Below are positions 44,856 through 52,307 of a DNA stretch of 64,000 nt, in pieces. This DNA comes from Rhodanobacter sp. T12-5 (GTDB taxonomy: Bacteria > Pseudomonadota > Gammaproteobacteria > Xanthomonadales > Rhodanobacteraceae). A model generated the notes under the pieces. It had not been told where the DNA came from. It did not search any database and saw nothing but the letters and a program-made list of their open reading frames with translations. The position numbers and the translations under genes are program-made. The stretch lies in the NCBI RefSeq assembly GCF_008329435.1, contig NZ_NPKN01000009.1, forward strand, positions 142,810 to 206,809. The letters are read 5' to 3'. Each line of letters opens with the position of its first letter. The stretch's first letter is position 1.

Positions 44856-46079
44856 ATGCCCCTGTCAGACGTTGCCATCCGCAAGGCCAAGCCAGCCGCC
44901 AAGCCGTACAAGATGGCGGACGGTCGCGGGCTGTTTCTGCTGGTGAACCCGACCGGCTCCAAGCTGTGGCGTTGGAAGTACCGACTGACCGGGCGCGAGA
45001 AACTGCTGGCGTTAGGCGCGTACCCGGACGTTTCCCTGATCGCTGCCCGCGATGCCTGCACGGACGCCCGCAAGCTGCTGGCGAACGGCACCGACCCCGG
45101 CGAGGTGCGCAAGGCGGTCAAGGCCGAACGGATCGAGGCGGCAGCGGTGGCGTCCGATACCTTCGAGGCGGTCGCACGCGAATGGATGGCACGGCAAGAC
45201 GTGGCCGAAGTGACGGCCAACAAGACCCGCTGGATTCTGGAAACCTTCCTGTTCCCTGAAATCGGTAGCCGACCCATTGCCGAGGTTACGGCGCGCGAGT
45301 TGCTGGACGCGCTGCGCAAGGTCGAGGAAAGCGGCAGGCTGGAAAGCGCCAAGCGTGCCAAGATCAAGGCCGGGCAGGTATTCCGCTACGCCATGCTGGA
45401 GGGCAAGACGAACACCGACCCGACCGCCAGCCTGCGCGGCGCACTCAAGCCCCCCAGCGGCAAACACCATGCCGCCGTGACCGATCCGGCGCGCATGGGG
45501 GAGCTGTTGCGGGCTATTGATGGCTTCACCGGGCAACCCGTGACGCTGGGCGCGCTGAAACTGGCGCCGCTGGTCTTCGTGCGGCCCGGCGAGCTGCGCC
45601 ACGCGGAATGGGCCGAGTTTGATCTGGACGGCGCTATCTGGCGCATTCCCGGCGAGAAAATGAAGATGAAGGCCGCGCACCTTGTACCGCTGTCCAGTCA
45701 GGCCGTGGCGATCCTGCGCGAGCTGCACGCCTTCACTGGCGGCGATCGCTATGTATTTCCCGGCCTGCGCACGGCATCCCGTCCCATGTCGGAAAACACC
45801 GTGAACGCCGCGCTGCGGCGGCTGGGCTATTCCGGCGATGAAATGACCGGGCACGGCTTCCGCAGCATGGCCGCAACCCGGCTAAACGAAATGGGCTGGA
45901 ACGCCGACGCCATCGAGCGCCAGCTGGCGCATGCCGAGTCGAACAAGGTGCGCGAGGCATACACGCACGCGGCGCAATATCTGGACGAGCGTACCCGCAT
46001 GATGCAGGCATGGGCCGACTATCTGGACGGACTGCGCGCAGGTGGCAAAGTAATTGCGATCAATCGCAAGGTAAGCTGA
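44856..46079 (+). CDS. int: P4-type tyrosine integrase
   Basis: 407 residues. The N-terminal DUF4102 arm-binding domain (LSDVAIRKAKPAAKPYKMAD) is followed by a core-binding domain and the catalytic domain. The tyrosine-recombinase residues are Arg in VRPGELRHAEW, Lys near MKMKAAHLVPL, H-x-x-R in GHGFRSMAATRLN, and the nucleophile in REAYTHAAQYL. It cuts and joins the element at the att repeats. The start at 44856 (MPLSDVAIRK) is the standard P4-integrase start and has AAGGGA 11 bases upstream; a longer frame to 44769 is not typical. It reads inward from the left edge of the island. Confidence 0.95.
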   Translation: MPLSDVAIRKAKPAAKPYKMADGRGLFLLVNPTGSKLWRWKYRLTGREKLLALGAYPDVSLIAARDACTDARKLLANGTDPGEVRKAVKAERIEAAAVASDTFEAVAREWMARQDVAEVTANKTRWILETFLFPEIGSRPIAEVTARELLDALRKVEESGRLESAKRAKIKAGQVFRYAMLEGKTNTDPTASLRGALKPPSGKHHAAVTDPARMGELLRAIDGFTGQPVTLGALKLAPLVFVRPGELRHAEWAEFDLDGAIWRIPGEKMKMKAAHLVPLSSQAVAILRELHAFTGGDRYVFPGLRTASRPMSENTVNAALRRLGYSGDEMTGHGFRSMAATRLNEMGWNADAIERQLAHAESNKVREAYTHAAQYLDERTRMMQAWADYLDGLRAGGKVIAINRKVS

Positions 46080-46178
46080 TCGACAACCGTTGAACGCTGC
46101 GCCTAGGACGGCCATCCGAAAACCGGGCACCTTCCCCGGCTGGCGCGGCACCTTTTGAAGGGCGCAGGGGTGTGCGCG

Positions 46179-46985
46179 ATGGACTTTCTAGTTGGCGAGC
46201 GCGTTCTGCCTGTGCACGTTATCAGCGTGCGGCTGGCAGCTACGATTTTCGCTTTTGAGCTTGGTGAGTGGAATGGGGTGCAAATACCCGAATCTGAGTT
46301 TGAGCCATTCTTGGAACCGTCGACGGACAAAGAGCTAGAGCCCCCTGCGACGAATCCGCATTCTTGGGAACGGCTAAAACTCACCGGTGCAATGTGCCGC
46401 GCACGGGACGCAATCGAATCTCTGCTCTTTCGATCCATTGACGCTGGACAACTGCCCATATTGAACGAACGCCGCGACCTAACCGGCGCGCTGGTATCTT
46501 CCGAAACGCTGCTGGACGTGGATAAGGCGCGCGATTGGGCGGAAATATACGGACTGGAAATCGGCGATTTTTTTGCTAATTACGTCGATGATGAAGCCGA
46601 GATAGCACTGTCCGCACTGTCACGCATCAACGATGATCGCGCACGCTTGGCAGCACCCGATGAACACGCGAAAATTGTGAAGCGAGCTGCGGGTATGGAT
46701 CCGAATCACGTCGTAGAGCTGCTGCTCGAAAATGAGAGGTTGCGAGCGCGCGAGCGCGACCGCGAGCGGCCAGACATGTCACTGGACAGTCGCCAACGCA
46801 CCACACTCCTAGTGATAATCGGTGCGCTAGCCGATGCCGCGAATCTTGAACTGAGCCAGCACAACAAGGCCGGCGAAACCGTCGCTGCAATGTTGGATTC
46901 GAAGGGGGTGAAAGTATCCGGCCGCACCATCGGCGAACACTTGAAAGCAGTCCGCGAAGCAATGGACAGCCGCAAGGTGAAATAG
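46179..46985 (+). CDS. Hypothetical satellite protein with a C-terminal HTH-like region
   Basis: 268 residues from MDFLVGERVLPVHV (ATG 46179; an earlier ATG at 46155 is possible). The last 75 residues (LDSRQRTTLLVIIGALADAA and AGETVAAMLDSKGVKVSGRT) resemble the C-terminal helical segment often found in small proteins of integrated elements, where a KTTLL.II..L motif precedes a helix-turn-helix-like tail. The N-terminal part is unassigned. It lies between the integrase and the AlpA-like gene on the same strand. A regulatory role is possible but not shown. Confidence 0.6.
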   Translation: MDFLVGERVLPVHVISVRLAATIFAFELGEWNGVQIPESEFEPFLEPSTDKELEPPATNPHSWERLKLTGAMCRARDAIESLLFRSIDAGQLPILNERRDLTGALVSSETLLDVDKARDWAEIYGLEIGDFFANYVDDEAEIALSALSRINDDRARLAAPDEHAKIVKRAAGMDPNHVVELLLENERLRARERDRERPDMSLDSRQRTTLLVIIGALADAANLELSQHNKAGETVAAMLDSKGVKVSGRTIGEHLKAVREAMDSRKVK

Positions 46986-46990
46986 CTTCC

Positions 46991-47029
46991 GCTGCAATAG
47001 CAGCGATGCTGACCGCAATAGCAGCATCG
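46991..47029 (+). repeat. Stem-loops and CAATAGCAGC repeats before the AlpA-like gene
   Basis: GCTGC-AATA-GCAGC (46991-47004) is followed by an 8-bp inverted repeat CGATGCTG/CAGCATCG (47004-47011 with 47022-47029, loop of 10). CAATAGCAGC occurs twice. The stretch lies 55 bases before the AlpA-like ATG and could be an operator or a replication-control site. Confidence 0.5.
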
Positions 47030-47084
47030 CCGCGTCAGTCATTCCGATGATTGCCTCGTTCCTAAACGACGAGGCTAAATCGCA

Positions 47085-47312
47085 ATGCACAAACTCCCCG
47101 AAACGGGCTACATCCGACTGGCCGCGATTGTCGGCAAACCTGCCACTGACACCGCGCCAGCGATCCCCGCCATCTTCCCCGTCTGCCGGTCGACGTGGTG
47201 GGCGGGTGTCAAAGCCGGCCGCTACCCGCAGCCCGTCAAATTGGGCGAACGCATCACCGCGTGGCGTGTTGAAGATATCCGCGCCTTGATCGAACAGGGG
47301 CACGCGGCATGA
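47085..47312 (+). CDS. AlpA-like DNA-binding protein
   Basis: 75 residues, the usual AlpA size. YIRLAAIVGKPA is the first helix region, and FPVCRSTWWAGVKAGRYPQP followed by VKLGERITAWRVEDIRALIE is the classic AlpA/excisionase layout, with 'TWW.....G..P......I.AW...DI'. Such proteins activate integrase or excision genes in P4-like elements. Its stop overlaps the next gene as ATGA, so it is translated with the primase module. Confidence 0.85.
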   Translation: MHKLPETGYIRLAAIVGKPATDTAPAIPAIFPVCRSTWWAGVKAGRYPQPVKLGERITAWRVEDIRALIEQGHAA

Positions 47313-47713
47313 TCCGGCATCCCAGAAACACGAACGCCCCCGCTGGCAGGCAAGGGGCGAGTATCGAGCGCAAGGGCAACCCGGCTTATGTGGCTTCCCT
47401 TTCGGCATTGTACGGCAGCGCCAAGCCGGCACGCATTCCCGGCAACTGGCGCGACCGCATGCCCGATCCCGCCGCGTACTACGGCCAGCACGTCGCCAAG
47501 CTGGGCAAGCCGAACGGCACCGGCTGGGCGCAAGGCGTCTGCCCCTTCCATGACGATCACAACAAAAGCCTGAGCGTCTGTATCACTGGCGAGCGTGGCG
47601 GCTGGCGTTGCTTTGCCGGTTGCGGCGGTGGCGATCTTGTCGGCTTCCATTCCCGCTTGCGTGGCCTGGACTTCCGGGCAGCGGTGCGCGATCTGCTGGG
47701 CGGTGGCGCATGA
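47309..47713 (+). CDS. CHC2 zinc-finger primase module
   Basis: 134 residues that carry the CHC2 zinc finger of DnaG-type primases: CPFH (C-x-x-H), then CFAGC (C-x-x-x-C) after about 25 residues. The region between them (DDHNKSLSVCITGERGGWR) has the standard spacing. The finger recognises template DNA for primer synthesis. The catalytic TOPRIM-like part is in the next gene, whose start overlaps this stop (ATGA), so a split primase is likely. The basic N-terminal tail is probably disordered. The start at 47309 overlaps the AlpA-like stop. Confidence 0.88.
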   Translation: MIRHPRNTNAPAGRQGASIERKGNPAYVASLSALYGSAKPARIPGNWRDRMPDPAAYYGQHVAKLGKPNGTGWAQGVCPFHDDHNKSLSVCITGERGGWRCFAGCGGGDLVGFHSRLRGLDFRAAVRDLLGGGA

Positions 47714-49824
47714 ACGCCGTGCTGAAGGTCGAGACCCCGAAACAAGCGGCGGCGCGTCTGGCTGCTGGTGCATTGCGCGAGGGATACAAGCCGCAAGCCT
47801 TGCACGTCTATGCCGACGCCAGCGGCGATCCGGTTTACTGGCGCATCCGCTGCAAGCATCCCGACACCGGCGACAAGTGGGTTAGGCCGATGTGCTGGAA
47901 TGGCACCGGCTACGCGATAGGCGAGCCGCCAACGCCAGCGGAAGGAAAGCCGCTGTATCGCCTGCCCGAGCTGTTGGCCGCTGATCCTGCTGCGCTGGTG
48001 CTGATCGTCGAGGGCGAATGGTGCGCGGACACCTTAACAAAACTCAACATGCTCGCCACGACGTCCGGCAGTGCGGCCAGCGCCAGCGGTGCGGACTGGA
48101 CACCCCTGCGCGGCCGTCACTGCCTTCTGTGGCCCGACCACGACGCACCGGGCAGCAAGTATGCCGACGAAGTGGCGGCGATCCTGTGCGCGCTGGATTG
48201 CGACGTGGAAGTTATCGACGTTGAACCGCTGGGATTGCCCGACAAGGGCGACGCCGTGAACTGGCTGGCAGTGCACCCGGACGCTACGGCAGCGGACGTG
48301 CTGGCGCTGCCGAGGTTGGCCGCGTGCGTTGAAAAACAAACATCGGAAATCAAAGGGAGCGGCGAAGCGTTCGCCAGCGCACCGGAGCCGCTACGCCGTC
48401 CGCTGCCGCCCGCGTTGGAATACCCGCTAGATGCGCTCGGCTCGCTACTGGGTGACGCGGCAAGGCGCATCCATGCCGTTGTGCAAGCGCCAGCCGGTCT
48501 ATGCGGTCAATCCATCTTGGCGGCGGCATCGCTGGCGGTGCAATCACATGCGGACGTGTCCATCTCAGGCAGCGTGGAACCGCTGAGCTTGTGGCACGTA
48601 TCCATCGGTGCATCCGGCGAACGAAAGAGCGCGGCCGATCATTGGGCACTGTCCGCACACGTCGAGTTTGAACGCGAACAGGCAGAGGCTTGGCGGCTGG
48701 CGATGGTGGCGCATGAAATCGAAATGAGCGCGTGGAAAGCGGCGGAACGAATCGCGACGCAATCGAAAAAGGGGCACGGCGCGGAGGCGATCCGCAAGGC
48801 GTTGCAGGATTTGGGCGCGCCACCTGAAGTGCCATTGCTGCCGTGGTTGCTGCTGAGCGAGCCGACGATGGAAGGGCTGCACAAGGCGTATCAATACGGC
48901 CGTCCCGGCATCGGTTTGTTCAATGACGATGCGGGCGACTTTCTGGGCGGCCACGCCATGAACCGGGACAACCGCACCAAGTCCGCAGCGAGCTTTTCCA
49001 AGTTATGGGACAACGGCCGCTTTGACCGCGTGCGCGCGGGCGATGGTGCGGCAAAGTACTACGGTCGACGGCTGGCGCTGCATTTGATGGTGCAACCGAT
49101 CATTGCCGAGTCGGTGCTGTCCGATGATGTGCTGACCGGGCAAGGCTTCCTTGCGCGCTGCCTGCTGGCGTGGCCCGCGTCGACCATCGGCACCCGCGAA
49201 TATCAAGACGTCGACCTGAGCCACGATCCCGAGCTTGCCCGTTACTGGCAACGCATGCGCGATCTGCTGGAGGTGGCGGCACCGCTGCGACAAGGCACCC
49301 GCAACGAATTGCAGCCGCGGTTACTGACACTGGCCGCGGACGCTATGGCGTATTGGGTCGACGTCAAGAATGCGATTGAACAGGCCATGCGCGGCGACTA
49401 TGCCGGCATCCATGCATGGGCGAGCAAGGGCGGCTCTCAAGTGGCGCGCATCGCGGGCGTGCTGACACTTGCAGAGAACCCAGACGCGGGCGTGATCCAT
49501 CGTGATGCTATCGAACGCGCTACGGCGCTCGCCATGTATCACTTGGACGAAGCAGCGCGGATCGTGGGCACGGCCAGCGCACCGGCACCGATCAAGCATG
49601 CCGAGCTGCTGCGCGCGTGGTGTTGGGAGACGGGGCGCACGCTGCTGTATTCCAGCGATGCACTGCGCAATGGCCCGAACCCGATACGCACGGGGGAAGC
49701 GTTCAACGCCGCTGCCGAGTTATTGGAGTCCACGAGCTGGGCGGTATGGATCGAGGGCGGCGCGGAACTGGACGGCAAACACCGGGCGCGCGTCTGGCGC
49801 ATCCGGGCGGAGAGTGACCAATGA
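47710..49824 (+). CDS. TOPRIM/DUF3987 replication protein
   Basis: 704 residues. The N-terminal part contains a TOPRIM domain: VLIVEGEWCADTL supplies the conserved Glu and HCLLWPDHDAPGSKYAD the Asp-x-Asp of primases. A DUF3987 domain follows from about residue 235 to the C-terminus: YPLDALGSLLGDAARRI, VHASGERKSAAD-type loop and MVQPIIAESVLSDDVLTGQG. Together with the upstream CHC2 finger it probably gives primase/helicase-like function for the satellite's own replication. The start is the ATG at 47710 overlapping the primase stop, and its own stop overlaps the next gene at 49821. The NTP-binding loop is degenerate. Confidence 0.82.
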   Translation: MNAVLKVETPKQAAARLAAGALREGYKPQALHVYADASGDPVYWRIRCKHPDTGDKWVRPMCWNGTGYAIGEPPTPAEGKPLYRLPELLAADPAALVLIVEGEWCADTLTKLNMLATTSGSAASASGADWTPLRGRHCLLWPDHDAPGSKYADEVAAILCALDCDVEVIDVEPLGLPDKGDAVNWLAVHPDATAADVLALPRLAACVEKQTSEIKGSGEAFASAPEPLRRPLPPALEYPLDALGSLLGDAARRIHAVVQAPAGLCGQSILAAASLAVQSHADVSISGSVEPLSLWHVSIGASGERKSAADHWALSAHVEFEREQAEAWRLAMVAHEIEMSAWKAAERIATQSKKGHGAEAIRKALQDLGAPPEVPLLPWLLLSEPTMEGLHKAYQYGRPGIGLFNDDAGDFLGGHAMNRDNRTKSAASFSKLWDNGRFDRVRAGDGAAKYYGRRLALHLMVQPIIAESVLSDDVLTGQGFLARCLLAWPASTIGTREYQDVDLSHDPELARYWQRMRDLLEVAAPLRQGTRNELQPRLLTLAADAMAYWVDVKNAIEQAMRGDYAGIHAWASKGGSQVARIAGVLTLAENPDAGVIHRDAIERATALAMYHLDEAARIVGTASAPAPIKHAELLRAWCWETGRTLLYSSDALRNGPNPIRTGEAFNAAAELLESTSWAVWIEGGAELDGKHRARVWRIRAESDQ

Positions 49825-50495
49825 ACGCACTGGCCGAGTTACGAAAACGCGCAAGCACCCCTGCGAATCCCGCGAATCCTGCGAATCAGGGGCGGCAAAG
49901 GGCGGTCGATTCGCAGGATTCGCAAGATTCGCAACGGGTCGAGGTGAAAAGTCATTTTTTGCCAACGGCACTATCGGTGCTATCGGCACCCGTTGCTGAT
50001 GCACTGAAACCGATACGCGCGCACCTGCTGGCGCTGGCTGCTGCCGAGGGAATCGACGCGGCACACGTTCACCGGCTGCATGATCTGGACGTTGCCGCCT
50101 GCGTCAGTCTGGACGCGCTCCAGCTTGCCGGCTATCTGGCGATGCTGGCCGATACTGCCGGACGTCATGCCGGACGCGCGCCGGCTGGCGACACCGCGGC
50201 GATGCACTGCGAACAGTGCGGCCCGGTCTGGATACACCCCGACATTGCGGCGGTGTTGCCCGTGGTCGACGGCTGGCCGCGTGCGCTGGGCTGCCCGTGG
50301 TGTTTCGTGCGCAAGGCAGGCGGCCACATCCCACGTCCATCCGTGACATGTGAGGGCTGCGCGCACTTCACTCCGGACACGATCAATCCAGCGGCCGGCA
50401 TGGGCACCTGCGGCGCTGGCATGGGCATGCACTGGCCGATCACGCGGCACGCGTGCGGCACTCACTCCACAAGGAAACCCCATGAAGAAGCCTAA
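49821..50495 (+). CDS. Satellite protein with repeat linker and Cys-rich C-terminus
   Basis: 224 residues starting four bases inside the previous gene. The N-terminal part encodes PANPANPAN and SQDSQDSQ, produced by 9-bp DNA repeats (three GCGAATC and three GATTCGC, see 49863-49932). The C-terminal half has CEQCGPVWIHPDI, CPWCF, CEGCAHF and CGAGMGMHW, pointing to two or more zinc sites. Proteins of this type follow the primase genes in integrated satellites; function is unknown. Its last bases lie 13 bases into the next gene. Confidence 0.7.
   Translation: MNALAELRKRASTPANPANPANQGRQRAVDSQDSQDSQRVEVKSHFLPTALSVLSAPVADALKPIRAHLLALAAAEGIDAAHVHRLHDLDVAACVSLDALQLAGYLAMLADTAGRHAGRAPAGDTAAMHCEQCGPVWIHPDIAAVLPVVDGWPRALGCPWCFVRKAGGHIPRPSVTCEGCAHFTPDTINPAAGMGTCGAGMGMHWPITRHACGTHSTRKPHEEA
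49863..49932. repeat. Two triplets of 9-bp repeats in opposite orientation
   Basis: GCGAATC occurs at 49863, 49872 and 49881, and its reverse complement GATTCGC at 49908, 49917 and 49926, each with a 9-base period. The inner arms (49872-49887 with 49908-49923) form a perfect 16-bp stem with a 20-base loop. It lies within the 5' part of a coding sequence. Confidence 0.9.
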
Positions 50496-51168
50496 CCCGC
50501 CAGCGGTAGCATCGAAGTCCAACACTTTGCAGGTTGCGGCGGAACCGGCCAAATCACGCGAGGCGCAAATAGCAGGTGTGGCAACCGCCGCCAGCGTGCC
50601 CGCCGCCATGGTCATCACCCAATTTTCCAAGGGTCTAATCAGTGATGTTTCGCTGGGTGACGTTATCAGCTCGCTGAGTGAGCATGCAGGCAAGATCAAA
50701 GGGGGCGACCTGGGCCGCATCGAGGCGATGCTGGGAGGGCAGGCTGCCGCACTCAATACGATGTTTGCCGAGCTGGCGCGACGCGGCGCGGTAAATATGG
50801 GCGAGTACATCGGCGCGGCGGAAACCTATCTGAAGCTCGCCCTTCGCGCGCAAAGCCAATGCCGCGCCACGCTTGAAACATTGGCCGCGATCAAAAGCCC
50901 GCCTGTCGTGTTCGCCAAGCAAGCCAACATCGCGCACGGGCCACAACAAGTGAACAACGATTCCGCAGCCATCGCGCGCGCGGAGGAAATCGAAAATCAG
51001 CCAAGCAAACTAATGGAGCACGATCATGGGCAACGGCTGGACACCGGAACGGCGGCAGCAGCAAGCGGCAGCAATCAAGCAATGGAGGCCGTGGGAGCGA
51101 TCCAGCGGCCCGCGAACGGTCGAAGGAAAGGCAGCGTCAAGCCGCAATGCATGGAAGGGCGGACATAG
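50482..51168 (+). CDS. Satellite hypothetical protein (228 aa) overlapping a second gene
   Basis: 228 residues from ATG 50482, with AAGGAA 5 bases upstream. The middle is helical with Ala-rich segments (AGVATAASVPAAMVITQFSK; GDLGRIEAMLGGQAAALNTM). The C-terminal part contains ANIAHGPQQVNN, SKLMEHDHGQRLDTGTA and AIQRPANG, motifs I know from other satellite proteins. Its last 143 bases overlap the next gene in another frame, and both frames look conserved. It follows the Cys-rich gene closely. Function unknown. Confidence 0.65.
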   Translation: MKKPNPPAVASKSNTLQVAAEPAKSREAQIAGVATAASVPAAMVITQFSKGLISDVSLGDVISSLSEHAGKIKGGDLGRIEAMLGGQAAALNTMFAELARRGAVNMGEYIGAAETYLKLALRAQSQCRATLETLAAIKSPPVVFAKQANIAHGPQQVNNDSAAIARAEEIENQPSKLMEHDHGQRLDTGTAAAASGSNQAMEAVGAIQRPANGRRKGSVKPQCMEGRT

Positions 51169-51238
51169 GCCATTGTTTCGTGCGATCGCTGAGGCACTGC
51201 GTGGCCAGCGGGAGTGGCTGGACGAAGTGGGCGACTGA
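51026..51238 (+). CDS. Small conserved satellite protein (70 aa), out-of-frame overlap
   Basis: 70 basic residues: MGNGWTPERRQQQAAAIKQW, then SSGPRTVEGKAASSRNAWKG and GHRPLFRAIAEALRGQREWL. The pattern 'WTPERR..QA..I..W.PW..S.GPRT.EGKA..SRNA.KGG' is that of a small conserved protein of prophage and satellite elements, possibly DNA-binding. It starts inside the previous gene in another frame and extends 70 bases beyond it. The overlap is therefore a case of dual coding. Function unknown. Confidence 0.7.
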   Translation: MGNGWTPERRQQQAAAIKQWRPWERSSGPRTVEGKAASSRNAWKGGHRPLFRAIAEALRGQREWLDEVGD

Positions 51239-51289
51239 GTAGCACTATCCGTAAATGCTCGCCGGACGTGAGCGGACAAGGGGTAAGGG

Positions 51290-51616
51290 ATGAAGCGGAT
51301 AGCTTTCGCACTTAGCATGCTTTTATTGGCGGGATGCGCGGAAAACTCCGGCGTGGTGAAGATAGGGCCGAACGCCTACATGGTGACGCGTCAAGCGGCC
51401 ACAGGCTTTACTGGTGAGGGCACGCTCACGGCCGATGCTGTGCGGCAAGCTAACGCCTACTGCGCACAAGAAGCGAAAGTCGTGCAGGTGACCCGCACTC
51501 AAGAGGCGCAGCCGCCCTACATTTTGGGTAACTTCCCGCGAACGGAAGTGGATTTCATGTGCGTAGACGCGCAAAAAGAAGCCAAACGGCCATTGGAATC
51601 AGAGGGCGTGAAATGA
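51290..51616 (+). CDS. Lipoprotein, first of a tandem pair
   Basis: 108 residues with a lipobox (FALSMLLLAGC). The short mature part begins AENSGVVKIGPNAYMVTRQA, has a GFTGEG turn, and ends with a VDFMCV strand. AGGGGTAAGGG stands before the ATG. The stop overlaps the next gene as ATGA. The two proteins are related: both contain (G)(P/H)(N/G)AYM, GFTG, an A-N-A-(Y/F)-C-A helix and an EVDF.CV end. Outer-membrane attachment is likely. It is satellite cargo of unknown function. Confidence 0.78.
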   Translation: MKRIAFALSMLLLAGCAENSGVVKIGPNAYMVTRQAATGFTGEGTLTADAVRQANAYCAQEAKVVQVTRTQEAQPPYILGNFPRTEVDFMCVDAQKEAKRPLESEGVK

Positions 51617-51903
51617 AACGAGCAATTCTAGTGGTCGCGACGCTTAGCCTTGGCGCATGCGTAAGCGGCGGCCCCGTGTCCACGGGGCATGGCGCCTACA
51701 TGCTGACAAAAAAAAGCATGGGCTGCGGCTTCACGGGTGGCGACGGGGCCAAGGCTGACCTTCTGCGCGAGGCAAATGCATTTTGCGCCAAGCAAGGAAA
51801 GGAAATCGAGACACTCGATGCTGCTGCTAAAAATGGAGTTCCCTTTGTTCGCTGCGCCAGTGCCGAGGTGGACTTTCGGTGCGTGGCACCGGGCGCGCCA
51901 TAA
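51613..51903 (+). CDS. Lipoprotein, second of a tandem pair
   Basis: 96 residues with a lipobox (LVVATLSLGAC), then STGHGAYMLTKKSMGCGFTG, a REANAFCAKQGKEI helix and AEVDFRCV. It is clearly related to the gene just upstream and translationally coupled to it. The pair probably arose by tandem duplication. Members of this type are found as cargo in Burkholderiales and Xanthomonadales; a superinfection or envelope role would be a guess. Confidence 0.75.
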   Translation: MKRAILVVATLSLGACVSGGPVSTGHGAYMLTKKSMGCGFTGGDGAKADLLREANAFCAKQGKEIETLDAAAKNGVPFVRCASAEVDFRCVAPGAP

Positions 51904-52307
51904 ACCCCGCCTGGACGAGTGGGCTTTGACTGGCAGACGGTGCGATCTGCGACGGGCACTGTTTGAGTGCCCTGCGAGTATTGCCCGATTGGGCTAGGAG
52001 TCGGGCAGCAGCCGTCCCAGCATGTCAGGTGATCGGATGACCGGCCCTTTGGGAGTTTCTGGACGCATCCGCGCGCGCGGCCAGGTTTGGGCTGACCCGC
52101 GCATGCACTTTGATGATTGGGGGCGAGTGACTCACTGCGGTTCACGGCATACAGTCTGAGCAAGCTTACTACCGCGTGTCATGGACCATGTCCAACAGGT
52201 TTGCAGTGATATATGCCAGCCGATGACCGGGGCTCCCCCATCAAGGCACCTGTGGCATAGAAAAGAGCGGACTGAGGAATAGCAAAGCCCGCCGGTGCTG
52301 GTTCTTC
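51904..52307. other. Spacer between the lipoproteins and the BstA-like gene
   Basis: 404 bases with no convincing gene. A 7-bp hairpin (51954-51960 with 51966-51972) lies 51 bases after the lipoprotein stop but has no T-run. Nothing else was recognised. Confidence 0.4.

Noticed and set aside
52100..52300. CRISPR-like or riboswitch-like element
   Set aside because: No regularly spaced repeats anywhere in the window and no riboswitch core was recognised.
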